Source: Neobacillus ginsengisoli
Lineage (GTDB): Bacteria; Bacillota; Bacilli; Bacillales_B; DSM-18226
Direction: 5' to 3'
DNA: 64,000 nt
Assembly (NCBI RefSeq): GCF_030813055.1
Contig: NZ_JAUSTW010000002.1
Span: forward strand, 124,001-188,000
Made by a program: the position numbers and the translations under genes. Shown piece by piece: positions 46,275-55,633 of the stretch (the stretch's first letter is position 1; the number at the start of each line of letters is the position of its first letter). The notes under the pieces are model-generated. The model saw only the letters and a program-made list of their open reading frames with translations, did not search any database and was not told the origin of the DNA.

Positions 46275-47492
46275 ATGAAACAGATAACTTTTATTCATGC
46301 TGCGGATTTACATTTGGACAGCCCTATGGTCGGATTGAAGCACTTGCCTCCAAGCATTTATACAAAAGTAAGGGAAAGCACCTTTACGGCGTTAAAAACG
46401 CTCACGGAAACTGCGATTAAACACCGTGTCGATTTTGTTATTTTAGCAGGTGATTTATTTGATGGGGAAGACCGTAGTTTAAGGGCACAATCACGGTTTC
46501 GTACGGAAATGCTCAAGCTGTCGGAAAAGGAAATTCCCGTTTATGTCGTTCACGGAAATCATGATCACTTGAATGGAAAGTGGGTTAACCTGAATATGCC
46601 TTCGAATGTTCATATTTTTACCAGTGAAGTAGAAACAAAGCTGTTAAAAACAAAAAGTGGTGAAATGATCCATCTTTACGGCTTTAGTTATCCCGAGCGG
46701 CATGTTTTCGAGAAGAAAATTGATGAATATAAGAAAAAAAAGGGCGCTGATTTTCATATTGGTCTTCTTCATGGTAATGCGGGAGGGGGGCAAGAACACG
46801 ATAACTATGCTCCATTTTCAGTGCAGGACCTGTATGAAAAACAATTCGATTATTGGGCCTTAGGCCATATCCATAAAAAGGCGATTCTTTCTGAAATCCC
46901 TCCGATTATTTATCCTGGAAACATTCAAGGGAGAAATAAGAAGGAACTTGGAGTAAAAGGCTGTTATCATGTGACGTTAACGGATTTAGAAGCAAAGATG
47001 GCCTTCGTCGAAACCTCTGAGGTTGTTTGGGAAGAAGCAACTGTCGATGCCTCAACTGCAAGCAGTTTTCATGATGTATTTCAATTATGCCAAAATAAAA
47101 TAAATAGTTTTCGAAATGTCAATAAAGGAACGCTACTCACACTTTATTTGGAAAATATCCAATTGGACGATGATCGTGAAAAAAGAACTCTTGATGGGGA
47201 ACTTTTAGAATTGCTTTTGGAAGGGGAAAAGGACGAAGAATCGTTTGTTTGGATGGTTGATTTGATTGTCTCTGAAAGCTCGCAGATGGACAAGGATCAA
47301 TTGAAAACGGAAGCAAACTTTTATGCGGAGCTTTTTGAAACCGCAGAACAATATACCGAAATTGGCGAGACATTGGCCCCTTTATATGAGCATCATTTAG
47401 GAAGGAAATATTTATCCCAATTAACCGCCTTAGAACAAAAAGAACTCATGCAAAATGCGGAGAAGCTGTTAATAAAATTACTCTATCAATAA
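46275..47492 (+). CDS. yhaO: DNA repair metallophosphoesterase YhaO (SbcD/Mre11-like)
   Basis: The 405-residue protein has all phosphoesterase metal motifs: DLHLDSP, GDLFDG, HGNHDHL, GLLHGN and GHIHKKA. It is the nuclease partner of YhaN, encoded 18 bp downstream, and resembles SbcD/Mre11. ATG after GAGAGGAAT. Operon yhaO-yhaN-yhaM as in B. subtilis. Confidence 0.9.
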   Translation: MKQITFIHAADLHLDSPMVGLKHLPPSIYTKVRESTFTALKTLTETAIKHRVDFVILAGDLFDGEDRSLRAQSRFRTEMLKLSEKEIPVYVVHGNHDHLNGKWVNLNMPSNVHIFTSEVETKLLKTKSGEMIHLYGFSYPERHVFEKKIDEYKKKKGADFHIGLLHGNAGGGQEHDNYAPFSVQDLYEKQFDYWALGHIHKKAILSEIPPIIYPGNIQGRNKKELGVKGCYHVTLTDLEAKMAFVETSEVVWEEATVDASTASSFHDVFQLCQNKINSFRNVNKGTLLTLYLENIQLDDDREKRTLDGELLELLLEGEKDEESFVWMVDLIVSESSQMDKDQLKTEANFYAELFETAEQYTEIGETLAPLYEHHLGRKYLSQLTALEQKELMQNAEKLLIKLLYQ

Positions 47493-47510
47493 CAGAAAGG
47501 AGGTTTTTTT

Positions 47511-50500
47511 TTGAAAATTATCGGCATGCACATATACGGATATGGTCAATTAGACAATGTCAAAATAAATAATATACGTGATTTTCAATTATTTTTCGGA
47601 GAGAATGAAGCTGGTAAGTCGACGATCATGGCGTTTATTCACGGCATCCTGTTTGGATTTCCAACTAAACAACAATCTGAATTACGCTACGAGCCGAAAC
47701 ATAATACCAAATACGGTGGAAAAATAATTGTTTTGCATGAGGAGCTCGGGTATGCAGTTATTGAACGTGTCAAAGGAAAATCAGCAGGGGATGTAACGGT
47801 TTCTTTAGAAGATGGAACAATGGGCGGCGAGGACCTGCTAAAACAAGTATTAGCGGACTTTGATAAAAGTTTATTTCAAGCTGTTTTTTCCTTTAATTTA
47901 CAGGGGTTGCAAAACATTCATCAAATGAATGGAGAAGAGATTGGTAAATTCCTATTTTCAGCGGGGACATTAGGGACGGAACGATTATCAAAAACGGAAG
48001 CAGTGTTGCAGAAAGAATTAGAGGCACGATTTAAGCCCGGTGGAAAGAAGCCTTTGATAAATGAGAAATTACTGGCACTTCAAAGTTTAAATGGCGAATT
48101 AAAAAAAGCTTCGGCGAAAAATCAAGAATATGAAGCTCTAATAGAAAAAAAGGAAGGACTTCAACAAGAAATAGTGGAAATTCACGGATTACTGGCGGGG
48201 ATTAATGATAAGATTGACAAATTGAAAGAGTGGAAGAAAATACAATCATTTGTCAAAGAAGAGAAATGGACAAAAGAAGAAATCGATGGTTTAGGGGAAA
48301 TTCATTTCCCGACAAGGGGGATTGAGAGAGCAGAAAAACTTAATCAATTAATTCATCCTTATAATGCTCAAGTTTCCAGTATTGCTGACAGAATAAAGAG
48401 TTTGAAAAAGGAATTAGAGTCTATTAAGCCGGACCCTGCCTTCCTTAATCACGAGTCAGCGATAGTAACAATTCTTGACAAAATACCGGTTTATGAACAA
48501 TTAAAGCAAGAGAAGCAGCATTGTGAAATGAAGCTAAAAGAGTTGGAAGATAAGCTTACAACGATTAAAGAAAGACTTCACTTACCTTTAGATGAAGAAG
48601 AAATCTTTTCAATTAATACAAATATCTTTATGAAGAACCAAGTGGAGATGGTTTCCAAAAAAGGTCAAAAGCTGATAGAAGTAAAGCAGGAGCTGGAAAA
48701 TCGTTATCAAGAAGAGAAAAATGCACTGGAAGAGTTCGAAAAAGAGATCCGGGCAGCAGAAAGCCAAATTTTTTCTAAACAGGAAAGGGAAAGGCTTGAA
48801 TCAGAAGTAAATGGTGGACATGATAAAAAGAGCTTAGAAATAGAATTGGATGCATTAAAAGATAAAATTGAGTTTTACCATCTTGCAACAAAACGGAATA
48901 AAGATACAATGGCAAGTCTTAATAATCAAAAAAAGATTCAGTTTTTTACCTTTTTCCTAGTTTTGATTGGACTCGCATTGTATAGTTTTTTGACAAAACA
49001 ATGGGTTTTGTTATTTTTAAGTTTTCTTGGTTTTATTTTAATTGGCACTCTAATGACTAAAAGTACGGGGCAGCCAAAAGAAAATGAGGTCAATCAAACC
49101 CTAAATAGGTTAATAGAAAAAGAAAAACAAATTATTCAAAAGCTTAAATCAGCTGAATATAGAAATATTTCTTTTATTGAGGAACAATTAAAGCAAGATA
49201 ATCACCGGAGAGAACAGCTGCAAATGTTAAAAATAAAGGTAGAGCAGCAGCATAATCAATATGATAAAGTGATATCAAAATTTGAAGAATGGGAAGCACA
49301 GGCTGCCGAGAATAAAGAGAAACTGCTAACAATAAGCCGTGAATTAAACATACCCGAATATATTGCTAAATCGTTTTTACTGGAAGCATTTCAGCTAATT
49401 GAACAAAGTAAAACTGTTAGTAGAGAAAAAAGGCAAGTGCTTGACAGGCTTAACCAAATAACTCTCGAACAATCAAAGATTGTAAATGGACTCGAGGTTT
49501 TTGCAAATCAATTTTTGCCAAGGGAAAGTTTGGACTTACAAAACACTGCCTATTTATTGAGGACTAAGCTTAAAGAAGAGCATGAAAAGCAAATTAAGTT
49601 TCAGGAAAAACGAACGAAACTTACTGACCTGGAAGCTGACCTGCAACAAATAATCAAGGAAAGACAGCATTTACAGGAGGAATTTACTAAGCTTTTAAAT
49701 GAGGCTAATGTGGAGAATGAACAACAATACTATGAACTTGGTACTAAAGCTGAAAAGCAAGGGAAGTTGGTTGAAAGACTTGAAGATATAAAAAAACAGT
49801 TGCAGTATTCAACGTTACATGAAGCTGAAAGGGAAAATCTTCTACAAATTCATAATTGTGATGAAATCATAAATAAATGTAATGATGAAGCTCTAAATTT
49901 ACAAACTCATTTAAAAAAGCTTCAAGAGGATCAGGCATCGATAAAATATGAAATACAGATTCTCGAAGAGGGCGGCGTCTACTCAAATTTACTCCATCAA
50001 TTTAAGCAGAAAAAGTTTGAATTGGAAGATGCGGCTAAAGAATGGTCTGTCTATTGTTTAGCTCAAGATTTACTCTTGAAAACCGTAGAAAAATATAAAA
50101 AAGTTCATCTGCCCAGGATGCTGGCAAAAGCTGAGGAGTTTTTATTTTTCCTTACAGACGGGAGTTATCATAAGATTCATTTACGGGAGTCAGGGACAGG
50201 TTTTTTAATTGAAAGAATGGATCATACCTTATTCGAAGCAAATGAATTAAGTCAAGCTACAACAGAGCAGGTTTACGTTTCCATTCGGCTTGCATTGGCA
50301 ACAACTCTTTATGAAAAGTATCGTTTTCCGATCATTATCGATGATAGCTTCGTAAATTTTGATTCGAGGCGGACACAAAAAGTCATGGAGCTGCTAAAAC
50401 AGCTGGATCAAAATCAAATTCTATTTTTCACTTGTCATAGACATTTACTTCAGTATTTTCAAAAGGAGAACATTATTTCCCTTAATAAAGGTATTGTTCA

Positions 50501-50513
50501 AATTATTTCCTAG
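47511..50513 (+). CDS. yhaN: SMC/Rad50-like ATPase YhaN (SbcE)
   Basis: The 1000-residue protein has an N-terminal Walker A (FFGENEAGKST, residues 29-38), two long coiled coils (about 150-475 and 520-850) and a C-terminal ABC-type half site with SQATTEQVYVSIRLALATTL and Walker B FPIIIDDSFVNFD. At about residues 477-517, between the coils, there are two strongly hydrophobic segments, unlike the zinc hook of Rad50. The start is a TTG after AAAGGAGG. It acts with YhaO in double-strand-break processing in B. subtilis. Confidence 0.9.
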   Translation: MKIIGMHIYGYGQLDNVKINNIRDFQLFFGENEAGKSTIMAFIHGILFGFPTKQQSELRYEPKHNTKYGGKIIVLHEELGYAVIERVKGKSAGDVTVSLEDGTMGGEDLLKQVLADFDKSLFQAVFSFNLQGLQNIHQMNGEEIGKFLFSAGTLGTERLSKTEAVLQKELEARFKPGGKKPLINEKLLALQSLNGELKKASAKNQEYEALIEKKEGLQQEIVEIHGLLAGINDKIDKLKEWKKIQSFVKEEKWTKEEIDGLGEIHFPTRGIERAEKLNQLIHPYNAQVSSIADRIKSLKKELESIKPDPAFLNHESAIVTILDKIPVYEQLKQEKQHCEMKLKELEDKLTTIKERLHLPLDEEEIFSINTNIFMKNQVEMVSKKGQKLIEVKQELENRYQEEKNALEEFEKEIRAAESQIFSKQERERLESEVNGGHDKKSLEIELDALKDKIEFYHLATKRNKDTMASLNNQKKIQFFTFFLVLIGLALYSFLTKQWVLLFLSFLGFILIGTLMTKSTGQPKENEVNQTLNRLIEKEKQIIQKLKSAEYRNISFIEEQLKQDNHRREQLQMLKIKVEQQHNQYDKVISKFEEWEAQAAENKEKLLTISRELNIPEYIAKSFLLEAFQLIEQSKTVSREKRQVLDRLNQITLEQSKIVNGLEVFANQFLPRESLDLQNTAYLLRTKLKEEHEKQIKFQEKRTKLTDLEADLQQIIKERQHLQEEFTKLLNEANVENEQQYYELGTKAEKQGKLVERLEDIKKQLQYSTLHEAERENLLQIHNCDEIINKCNDEALNLQTHLKKLQEDQASIKYEIQILEEGGVYSNLLHQFKQKKFELEDAAKEWSVYCLAQDLLLKTVEKYKKVHLPRMLAKAEEFLFFLTDGSYHKIHLRESGTGFLIERMDHTLFEANELSQATTEQVYVSIRLALATTLYEKYRFPIIIDDSFVNFDSRRTQKVMELLKQLDQNQILFFTCHRHLLQYFQKENIISLNKGIVQIIS

Positions 50514-50567
50514 AGTGATAGGTCGATATGTTATACTTGAAGTAATGGGAAGGAGCGTTGAAAAGGT

Positions 50568-51512
50568 ATGGGTAAAGGAATTCTTCATTTTGATGTTGGG
50601 GAACAGATTGAGTTGTTTCTGCTTATAAAAAGCGCTACTAAGGGAACTGCCAGTAATGGTAAGCCATTTTTGACGCTTATCCTGCAAGATCAAAGCGGTG
50701 AGATTGAAGCAAAGCTTTGGGATGCAAATGAAGACGATGAAAAGAGCTATGCAGCACAAAATATAGTAAAAATACTTGGGGATATACAAAATTATCGCGG
50801 AAAAAGTCAGCTTAAAATCCGTCAGATACGGCGTACCGGACCAAGTGATGGTGTGAAATTGGATGATTTCTTGGAGACAGCACCCTTAAGCCAGGATGAA
50901 ATGGCAAGCAGGCTTACGCAGTTTATTTTTGAAATGAAAAATCCAAATATCCAAAGGATTACACGCCATCTAATCAAAAAGCATCAGAAAGCCTTTTTAG
51001 AGTTCCCGGCGGCAACGAAAAATCATCATGAGTTTGTATCCGGACTGGCCTACCATGTTGTTAGTATGCTTGATCTTGCGAAGGCAATCGCATCGCTATA
51101 TCCGAGTCTTGATAAGGACTTGCTTTATGCAGGGGTTATCTTGCATGATATGGGGAAAGTATTGGAATTATCAGGGCCGATTTCGACGGTTTATACCATT
51201 GAAGGGAATTTGCTTGGACATATCACGATCATGGTAACTGAAATAGGTAAGGCAGCTGAGGAGCTGGGGATTTTCGGTGAAGAAGTTCTCATCCTGCAAC
51301 ACCTTGTGCTTAGCCATCACGGAAAAGCCGAATGGGGAAGCCCAAAACCGCCATTAATAAAAGAAGCGGAAATTCTTCATTATATAGATAATTTAGATGC
51401 AAAAATGAATATGCTTGACCGTGCTTTAGAAAGGGTTAAGCCCGGTGAATTTACTGAGAGAATTTTCGCATTGGATAACCGTTCGTTTTATAAACCAGTT
51501 TTTCATAATTAA
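50568..51512 (+). CDS. yhaM: 3'-5' exoribonuclease YhaM
   Basis: The 314-residue nuclease degrades single-stranded RNA with Mn2+. An N-terminal OB-fold (residues 1-100, [20 protein letters not shown]) is followed by an HD domain: [15 protein letters not shown], the [13 protein letters not shown] metal site and [11 protein letters not shown] follows GGAAGGAG at eleven bases. Last gene of the yhaONM operon. Confidence 0.93.
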   Translation: MGKGILHFDVGEQIELFLLIKSATKGTASNGKPFLTLILQDQSGEIEAKLWDANEDDEKSYAAQNIVKILGDIQNYRGKSQLKIRQIRRTGPSDGVKLDDFLETAPLSQDEMASRLTQFIFEMKNPNIQRITRHLIKKHQKAFLEFPAATKNHHEFVSGLAYHVVSMLDLAKAIASLYPSLDKDLLYAGVILHDMGKVLELSGPISTVYTIEGNLLGHITIMVTEIGKAAEELGIFGEEVLILQHLVLSHHGKAEWGSPKPPLIKEAEILHYIDNLDAKMNMLDRALERVKPGEFTERIFALDNRSFYKPVFHN

Positions 51513-51540
51513 AAGATAGCCTGCGGGTTATCTTTTTTCT
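51511..51540 (+). terminator. Terminator of the yhaONM operon
   Basis: AAAAGATAGCC / GGTTATCTTTTTT around TGCG. Confidence 0.87.
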
Positions 51541-51619
51541 TTTAAAATAGAATATTTTTTCGAAAACTGAATAAGTTGTTATAAAAAGTGGACAACCACT
51601 GGAGAGAGGAGCAATAAAT

Positions 51620-51808
51620 ATGGCTATTCCTATTTGGGTTTATGCAGTCGTGGTTGGGATTGTTGTTAGTGCACTTATGGCAATAAAAACAGGAAGAGAA
51701 GAAAGGCAATTAGAAATGGAGCATATAGAACAAGAGGGTGAAATTTATATTAAACGCCTTGAACGGGAAAAAGAAAGGCGGGATGAAGAGAAGGCTACAG
51801 GCGAATAA
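51620..51808 (+). CDS. yhaL: Sporulation protein YhaL
   Basis: The 62-residue protein has one N-terminal helix (IWVYAVVVGIVVSALMAI) and a strongly charged tail (REERQLEMEHIEQEGEIYIK). This is the architecture of the YhaL sporulation family, and the position between yhaM and prsA is the same as in B. subtilis. GAGAGGAG precedes the ATG. Role unknown. Confidence 0.82.
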   Translation: MAIPIWVYAVVVGIVVSALMAIKTGREERQLEMEHIEQEGEIYIKRLEREKERRDEEKATGE

Positions 51809-51814
51809 AGTAAA

Positions 51815-51845
51815 AAAGGAGGTACTCTATGAGAGTACCTCCTTA
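51815..51845. terminator. Bidirectional terminator between yhaL and prsA
   Basis: AAGGAGGTACTCT / AGAGTACCTCCTT, perfect, three-base loop. Confidence 0.88.
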
Positions 51846-51870
51846 TCGTTACCATTGATGCAAAAATACA

Positions 51871-52752
51871 TTATTGTCCTGTTGCTGTCGAAGTAGTCTG
51901 CGGCTGAAGGGCATTCTGTAGAGCTTTGTCGTCAATTTTTACATTGGCTGCTTTCATTTCACGGTCCATTGCTTTATTGATAATATCAGTGGTTAATTTT
52001 GATGATTTCACTTGATATTCAATGTCACTTTTCATTTTATCATAAGGCTGTTTAGCTTTTTCTTTTGTTACTTGGATAATATGATAACCAAATTGTGACT
52101 TAATTGGTGCACTAATCTCATTAACTTTTAGAGCATATGCTCCCTTAACAAAATCTGCATCATATTGACCTTGATTTGTTGAATTAATCCAGCCAATGTT
52201 TCCTCCTTGTGCAGCTGATCCAGTATCTTTGGAATATTTTTTTGCTACATCTTCAAATTTTGCACCGCCGTCCAGTTGTTTCTTGACATCAAGTGCCGTT
52301 TTTTCATCTGCAAGTAGGATATGGCGTACATAAATTTCCGGCTTTAAGTTGGCGTAGTAATCCTTTAATTCTTTATCCGTTACTGTAACATCTTTCATGG
52401 CAGCTTTCTCTTGTAGCATACCAAGCTTCATTGTCTTTTTCAGGTCAGCTTCACTTTTATATCCATATTGTGCAAGTGCAGTTTGGAAATTTGTTCCAAG
52501 TTGTTCTTTTAATTGAGCAACTTTGTCATTTAATTCCTTATCGGTGACGGTATATTTTTTGGAAAGAACTTTTTCAAAAACAAGCTGTTGTAGGGCTTGG
52601 TTACCGTACTTGTCCTTCATTGCGTTGTAAAGATCATTCTGGGTAACATTCCCAGCATTACTTTCTGCTACTTTATCCGAACCGCTTTGACTACATGCAC
52701 TTAAAGCAATAACACCGCCGGCTAATGTGAGGGCTAATATCCATTTTTTCAT
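51871..52752 (-). CDS. prsA: Foldase lipoprotein PrsA
   Basis: The 293-residue lipoprotein folds exported proteins on the outer face of the membrane. Lipobox LSAC with Cys20, an N-terminal helical domain, and a parvulin PpiC domain at about residues 140-235 (IYVRHILLADEKTALDVKK, GGNIGWINS and QFGYHIIQVT). AGGAGAGG precedes the ATG. Monocistronic, with its terminator shared with yhaL. The Hpr regulator nearby represses extracellular protease genes that also depend on PrsA. Confidence 0.95.
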   Translation of the reverse strand: MKKWILALTLAGGVIALSACSQSGSDKVAESNAGNVTQNDLYNAMKDKYGNQALQQLVFEKVLSKKYTVTDKELNDKVAQLKEQLGTNFQTALAQYGYKSEADLKKTMKLGMLQEKAAMKDVTVTDKELKDYYANLKPEIYVRHILLADEKTALDVKKQLDGGAKFEDVAKKYSKDTGSAAQGGNIGWINSTNQGQYDADFVKGAYALKVNEISAPIKSQFGYHIIQVTKEKAKQPYDKMKSDIEYQVKSSKLTTDIINKAMDREMKAANVKIDDKALQNALQPQTTSTATGQ

Positions 52753-52958
52753 GCTGAACCTCTCCTAAACAGTAATTTCTCGGGGACTTCTTGTCCACAA
52801 CCTTTACTATACCATAAATGGTAACCACTGCAAAAATTTTAACCAGGATATAACTTCAAAAATGTTGGACTTTTCTGTAAAAAAATAAGGTATGTGCCTA
52901 GACGAAAAGAATACAGCTTGAATAGTATATGGTAATTAATGATAAAGGAGGTATTACG

Positions 52959-53036
52959 ATGGGACATGGAAATGGCTTTGCTCTAATTGTAGTACTTTTC
53001 ATATTATTGATTATTGTTGGAGCAGCTTGGCTGTAA
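52959..53036 (+). CDS. YjcZ-family sporulation micro-protein (25 aa)
   Basis: A 25-residue peptide reads MGHGNGFALIVVLFILLIIV then GAAWL, a Gly-rich start and one helix, as in the YjcZ/SscA micro-protein family of spore formers. AAAGGAGG precedes the ATG. It is the first of two tandem copies. Confidence 0.85.
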   Translation: MGHGNGFALIVVLFILLIIVGAAWL

Positions 53037-53096
53037 ACTAACTTACCGAATATGAGGCAAGCTCAAGCTTTAACATATCCGAAGGGAGGGAAATGT

Positions 53097-53192
53097 ATGT
53101 CAGGTGCAGTTGGATTCGGTGGTGGAGGATTCGCGTTAGTCGTTGTCCTTTTCATTCTGTTAATTATCATTGGAGCTTCTTGGATCTATTAA
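53097..53192 (+). CDS. YjcZ-family sporulation micro-protein (31 aa)
   Basis: A 31-residue peptide: GFGGGGFALVVVLFILLIII then GASWIY. It is a clear duplicate of the 25-residue one, with a glycine-rich head and the same helix. AGGGAGGG precedes the ATG; an overlapping 68-codon frame on the same DNA is spurious. A terminator follows. Confidence 0.88.
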   Translation: MSGAVGFGGGGFALVVVLFILLIIIGASWIY

Positions 53193-53202
53193 TAAGCAAT
53201 CA

Positions 53203-53238
53203 AAAAGCGATGAGATTTACCTCATCGCTTCTATCTTT
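53203..53238 (+). terminator. Terminator after the YjcZ-type genes
   Basis: AAGCGATGAG / CTCATCGCTT around ATTTAC then CTATCTTTTTC. Confidence 0.85.
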
Positions 53239-53300
53239 TTCTGTTTGTTTGATATTTAGTGATTGTTATACCCATTTTCGTTGCAGATTCATTGCTTGAA

Positions 53301-53480
53301 TTATGTATATAAAATTTCCACGTAGGACGAAATAAGTAAAATAGTGATTAGGACATTAATGGTACGGAAAACTTTATGTTGACGTTCTTCGGGTATCTCT
53401 TTTTGAATACAAAGGGAATTGGTCAATTTGTTTACATAAAACAAGATAAAAACAGCAAAGACAATAAAAATGGAGATCAT
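53301..53480 (-). CDS. Small two-helix membrane protein
   Basis: A 59-residue protein has helix 1 (MISIFIVFAVFILFYVNKL), a charged connector (EIPEERQHKVFRTI) and helix 2 (NVLITILLISSYVEILY). GGGAGGG before the ATG supports translation. No family is recognised. Confidence 0.65.
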   Translation of the reverse strand: MISIFIVFAVFILFYVNKLTNSLCIQKEIPEERQHKVFRTINVLITILLISSYVEILYT

Positions 53481-53709
53481 CAACGATTCCCTCCCTTTTG
53501 TTCATAGTTATGATAACTACAATATCAAAAATTTTTATAAAAAGATAGTCAAAAAGAATGGAAGAATAGCAGAAAGTTAAAGCAAAGAATGAAAGGCTTT
53601 AAAATCTTAAAAAACATCTTGATAAATAAATAAAAAAAAGGTTTACCCCCGGCTCAAAAAGGTAAATAATGTACATATGTAAATGTAAGGTAGAAATGAG
53701 GTCCATTTT

Positions 53710-54045
53710 ATGAATGCACATGAATTGTTACAACGAATTAGTCTTCTTGAATACCATCAAAAGCTGCTTTTCAAGATTTTAAACAATCAAAAGCTCGATT
53801 TTTATAAGCTTATTATTGAAAATAGAATTTCAGAAGAAGAAGTACAGAAGTTTTTTGATTTATGTGACGAATTGAGCATAAAAATGGAAGAACAAAAAGC
53901 GGAAGGCTATGTTTACTTTCATCCGCTTTTTAATGAGTTTTCCACTTCACTTCCATCAAATCTAAATGTTTTTGAGGTAATTCATGCATGTATGAAGCAG
54001 CAATTGTTTGAAACGCTTATGCTGGAATTTAGAAAATACCTTTGA
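53710..54045 (+). CDS. yhaI: YhaI family protein (DUF1878)
   Basis: The 111-residue helical protein reads LLQRISLLEYHQKLLFKIL and SEEEVQKFFDLCDELSIKME, ending FETLMLEFRKYL, as B. subtilis YhaI. It is convergent with hpr, the stop codons being only three bases apart. Function unknown. Confidence 0.85.
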   Translation: MNAHELLQRISLLEYHQKLLFKILNNQKLDFYKLIIENRISEEEVQKFFDLCDELSIKMEEQKAEGYVYFHPLFNEFSTSLPSNLNVFEVIHACMKQQLFETLMLEFRKYL

Positions 54046-54047
54046 TG

Positions 54048-54623
54048 TTAGGCTAATTCTTGTTCGGTTTTTTTCGGCTTCCGAAGCTTTCCGTCCTCTT
54101 CAATAAATTCACTTTCTATATTATGGAATGAACGCTCGAATATCTCCATAAAATCATCACCATAAATGTTACGAACAATTGCCATCATTTCAATAATGTC
54201 CGGAAACTTTCCGTATAATTCCCGTAATGGCAAGGCGCCGGAAAATACAGCATTTCCGTTAGGCTCATAGGTTTCCATTAGCTGGAGTAATACATCTTCA
54301 CCCTCTGCAGTCAGCTGAATATACGTATTGCGTTTGTCATTCTCTTTTTTGGAAAATTGAAGTAATCCTCTTTCTTCTAACTTTTTCGAAAAGTTAAACG
54401 CTGTTGAAACATGCATAACTCCAAATTTTGCCACATCTGAAATGGAAGCACCGTTTAAATGATAGGCAATCCAAAGTATATGGTGTTCATTAATATTTAA
54501 ATCAAAAGGCTTTATCCACTGCTGCCAATCTTTTTCAATCGATTTCCACAATGCTTTACTTAGTTGAGCAATTCGTTGAGTAAAAACCATTGCTTCCTTC
54601 ATCGAATACTGTTTCTCTGACAT
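54048..54623 (-). CDS. hpr: MarR-family regulator Hpr (ScoC)
   Basis: The 191-residue repressor controls protease, oligopeptide transport and sporulation genes in the transition state. Residues 20-110 form a winged helix: [60 protein letters not shown] and [13 protein letters not shown]. The match to ScoC is near-identical in this part. ATG 54623 is nine bases after TAGGTG; the GTG and ATG upstream lie in or next to the ribosome site. Confidence 0.95.
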   Translation of the reverse strand: MSEKQYSMKEAMVFTQRIAQLSKALWKSIEKDWQQWIKPFDLNINEHHILWIAYHLNGASISDVAKFGVMHVSTAFNFSKKLEERGLLQFSKKENDKRNTYIQLTAEGEDVLLQLMETYEPNGNAVFSGALPLRELYGKFPDIIEMMAIVRNIYGDDFMEIFERSFHNIESEFIEEDGKLRKPKKTEQELA

Positions 54624-54804
54624 CCCCATTTTCACCTACTTTTCTATTTCTCTATATTAACATTATGCCAATAAAATAAAAATTAATAAAGATATAAATT
54701 TACAAAATTTTTAGAAATTATAATAATTTTTTATTGACTAGCATATAATTCCAATTTAATTTTACTTTTTTATCAAATAATTCCAACATTTTGAAAATTC
54801 AATT

Positions 54805-54932
54805 CATACGATCCTAAGTTTACAATCCCGATGGGGGATTGCTAAGGAATTATAAAGTTGGCAGATAAGTAGGTGCTAAAAGTAAATAATTGTGAATATA
54901 CAAAGAAAAGAACCCACGGGGGTTCTTTTCTC
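54805..54932 (+). ncRNA. Candidate small RNA between hpr and trpP
   Basis: CATACGATC (54805-54813) preceded at 17 bp by AC (54786-54787) resembles a sigma-K/sigma-E -10 region. The transcript would start near 54821, fold a 5' hairpin (AATCCC / GGGATT), and end at the hairpin AAAAGAACCC / GGGTTCTTTT with a T-rich tail. No convincing ORF lies inside. The rest of this 315-base gap is AT-rich and holds the hpr promoter. Confidence 0.35.
54906..54929. terminator. Terminator of trpP (bidirectional)
   Basis: AAAAGAACCC / GGGTTCTTTT, four-base loop; T-rich on both sides. Confidence 0.85.
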
Positions 54933-54950
54933 TTAAGAGGATCCCGATCA

Positions 54951-55487
54951 TTATTTTTGAATGACGGAAGCTGAAGACAATTTTGTTCTTTTCACAATAG
55001 ATTGAGCAATTGGGTATACAACAATCATGGCAATCGTATTTACTGCAGTTGCAGGCAATACAACTGCTCCGAACAGACCCATAAAAGTACCGCCACCCGG
55101 TAATCCAACGATCATAGAGGCAGAGGTTAAAAAGGCCGTTCCGGAAATGATTGTGCCCACTGCAGTCAAAATTGCAACACTTATGATAGAATTCCGAAGC
55201 TTTCCTAAAGCTAAAAATAAAGCGAAGAATAATAATGCCGTGACAGGTTTATCAATGATATTCGGAATTTGACCTCCTGGAAAACCTGTCGTTAAAGCAG
55301 AAATGATTCCGGTAACAATAGCTACTAATAAAACATTCTTAACTTCAGGAAAAAGAATAATTCCTAAAAACATCATTGTTAACATCATATCAGGCTTCAT
55401 TCCAAGGAAAACCGGTGGAACTACTGCATGCAAGACTGCCCCAATCCCCACTAATAGTGATAAGGTAACAAGGTTCTTTGTATTCAT
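54951..55487 (-). CDS. trpP: Tryptophan transporter TrpP
   Basis: The 178-residue membrane protein has five to six helices (LVTLSLLVGIGAVLHAVV, KPDMMLTMMFLGIILFPEV and a final AVNTIAMIVVYPIAQSIV). It is the TrpP/YhaG family that imports tryptophan. The mRNA leader overlaps a run of GAG/TAG triplets at five-base spacing that ends two bases before the ATG, as expected for TRAP control of translation. Confidence 0.9.
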   Translation of the reverse strand: MNTKNLVTLSLLVGIGAVLHAVVPPVFLGMKPDMMLTMMFLGIILFPEVKNVLLVAIVTGIISALTTGFPGGQIPNIIDKPVTALLFFALFLALGKLRNSIISVAILTAVGTIISGTAFLTSASMIVGLPGGGTFMGLFGAVVLPATAVNTIAMIVVYPIAQSIVKRTKLSSASVIQK

Positions 55488-55489
55488 TT

Positions 55490-55527
55490 CTCATCTCTCC
55501 TCTGCTGGACTCAGCTATTTGTTTCTC
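55490..55527 (-). promoter_or_regulatory. TRAP (MtrB) binding site over the trpP Shine-Dalgarno
   Basis: Eight triplets in strict five-base register, RNA sense: GAG, ACA, TAG, GAG, CAG, GAG, GAG, GAG, then two bases and the ATG. Five are GAG and one TAG, the preferred TRAP repeats, with two-base spacers. The ribosome site lies inside. Confidence 0.75.
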
Positions 55528-55567
55528 CTGCAGTGCGCTCAATGCCTGCAGCGAAAAACTTGAAATT

Positions 55568-55573
55568 ATTATA
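55568..55573 (-). promoter_or_regulatory. -10 element of trpP
   Basis: TATAAT 80 bp before the ATG; the leader begins with a hairpin made of TTTCGCTGCAG and CTGCAGGAGAAA. The -35 is weak. Confidence 0.5.
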
Positions 55574-55633
55574 CCATATTAAAATAAAAATAAGGGAGAT
55601 TTAATTTTCTGCCAATTGTATCTTTCTCATTTT

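Noticed and set aside
53093..53299. 68-codon frame overlapping the second YjcZ-type gene
   Set aside because: Its product (Arg/Trp/Ser rich) is an out-of-frame reading of a clear YjcZ micro-protein, which has the correctly placed ribosome site.
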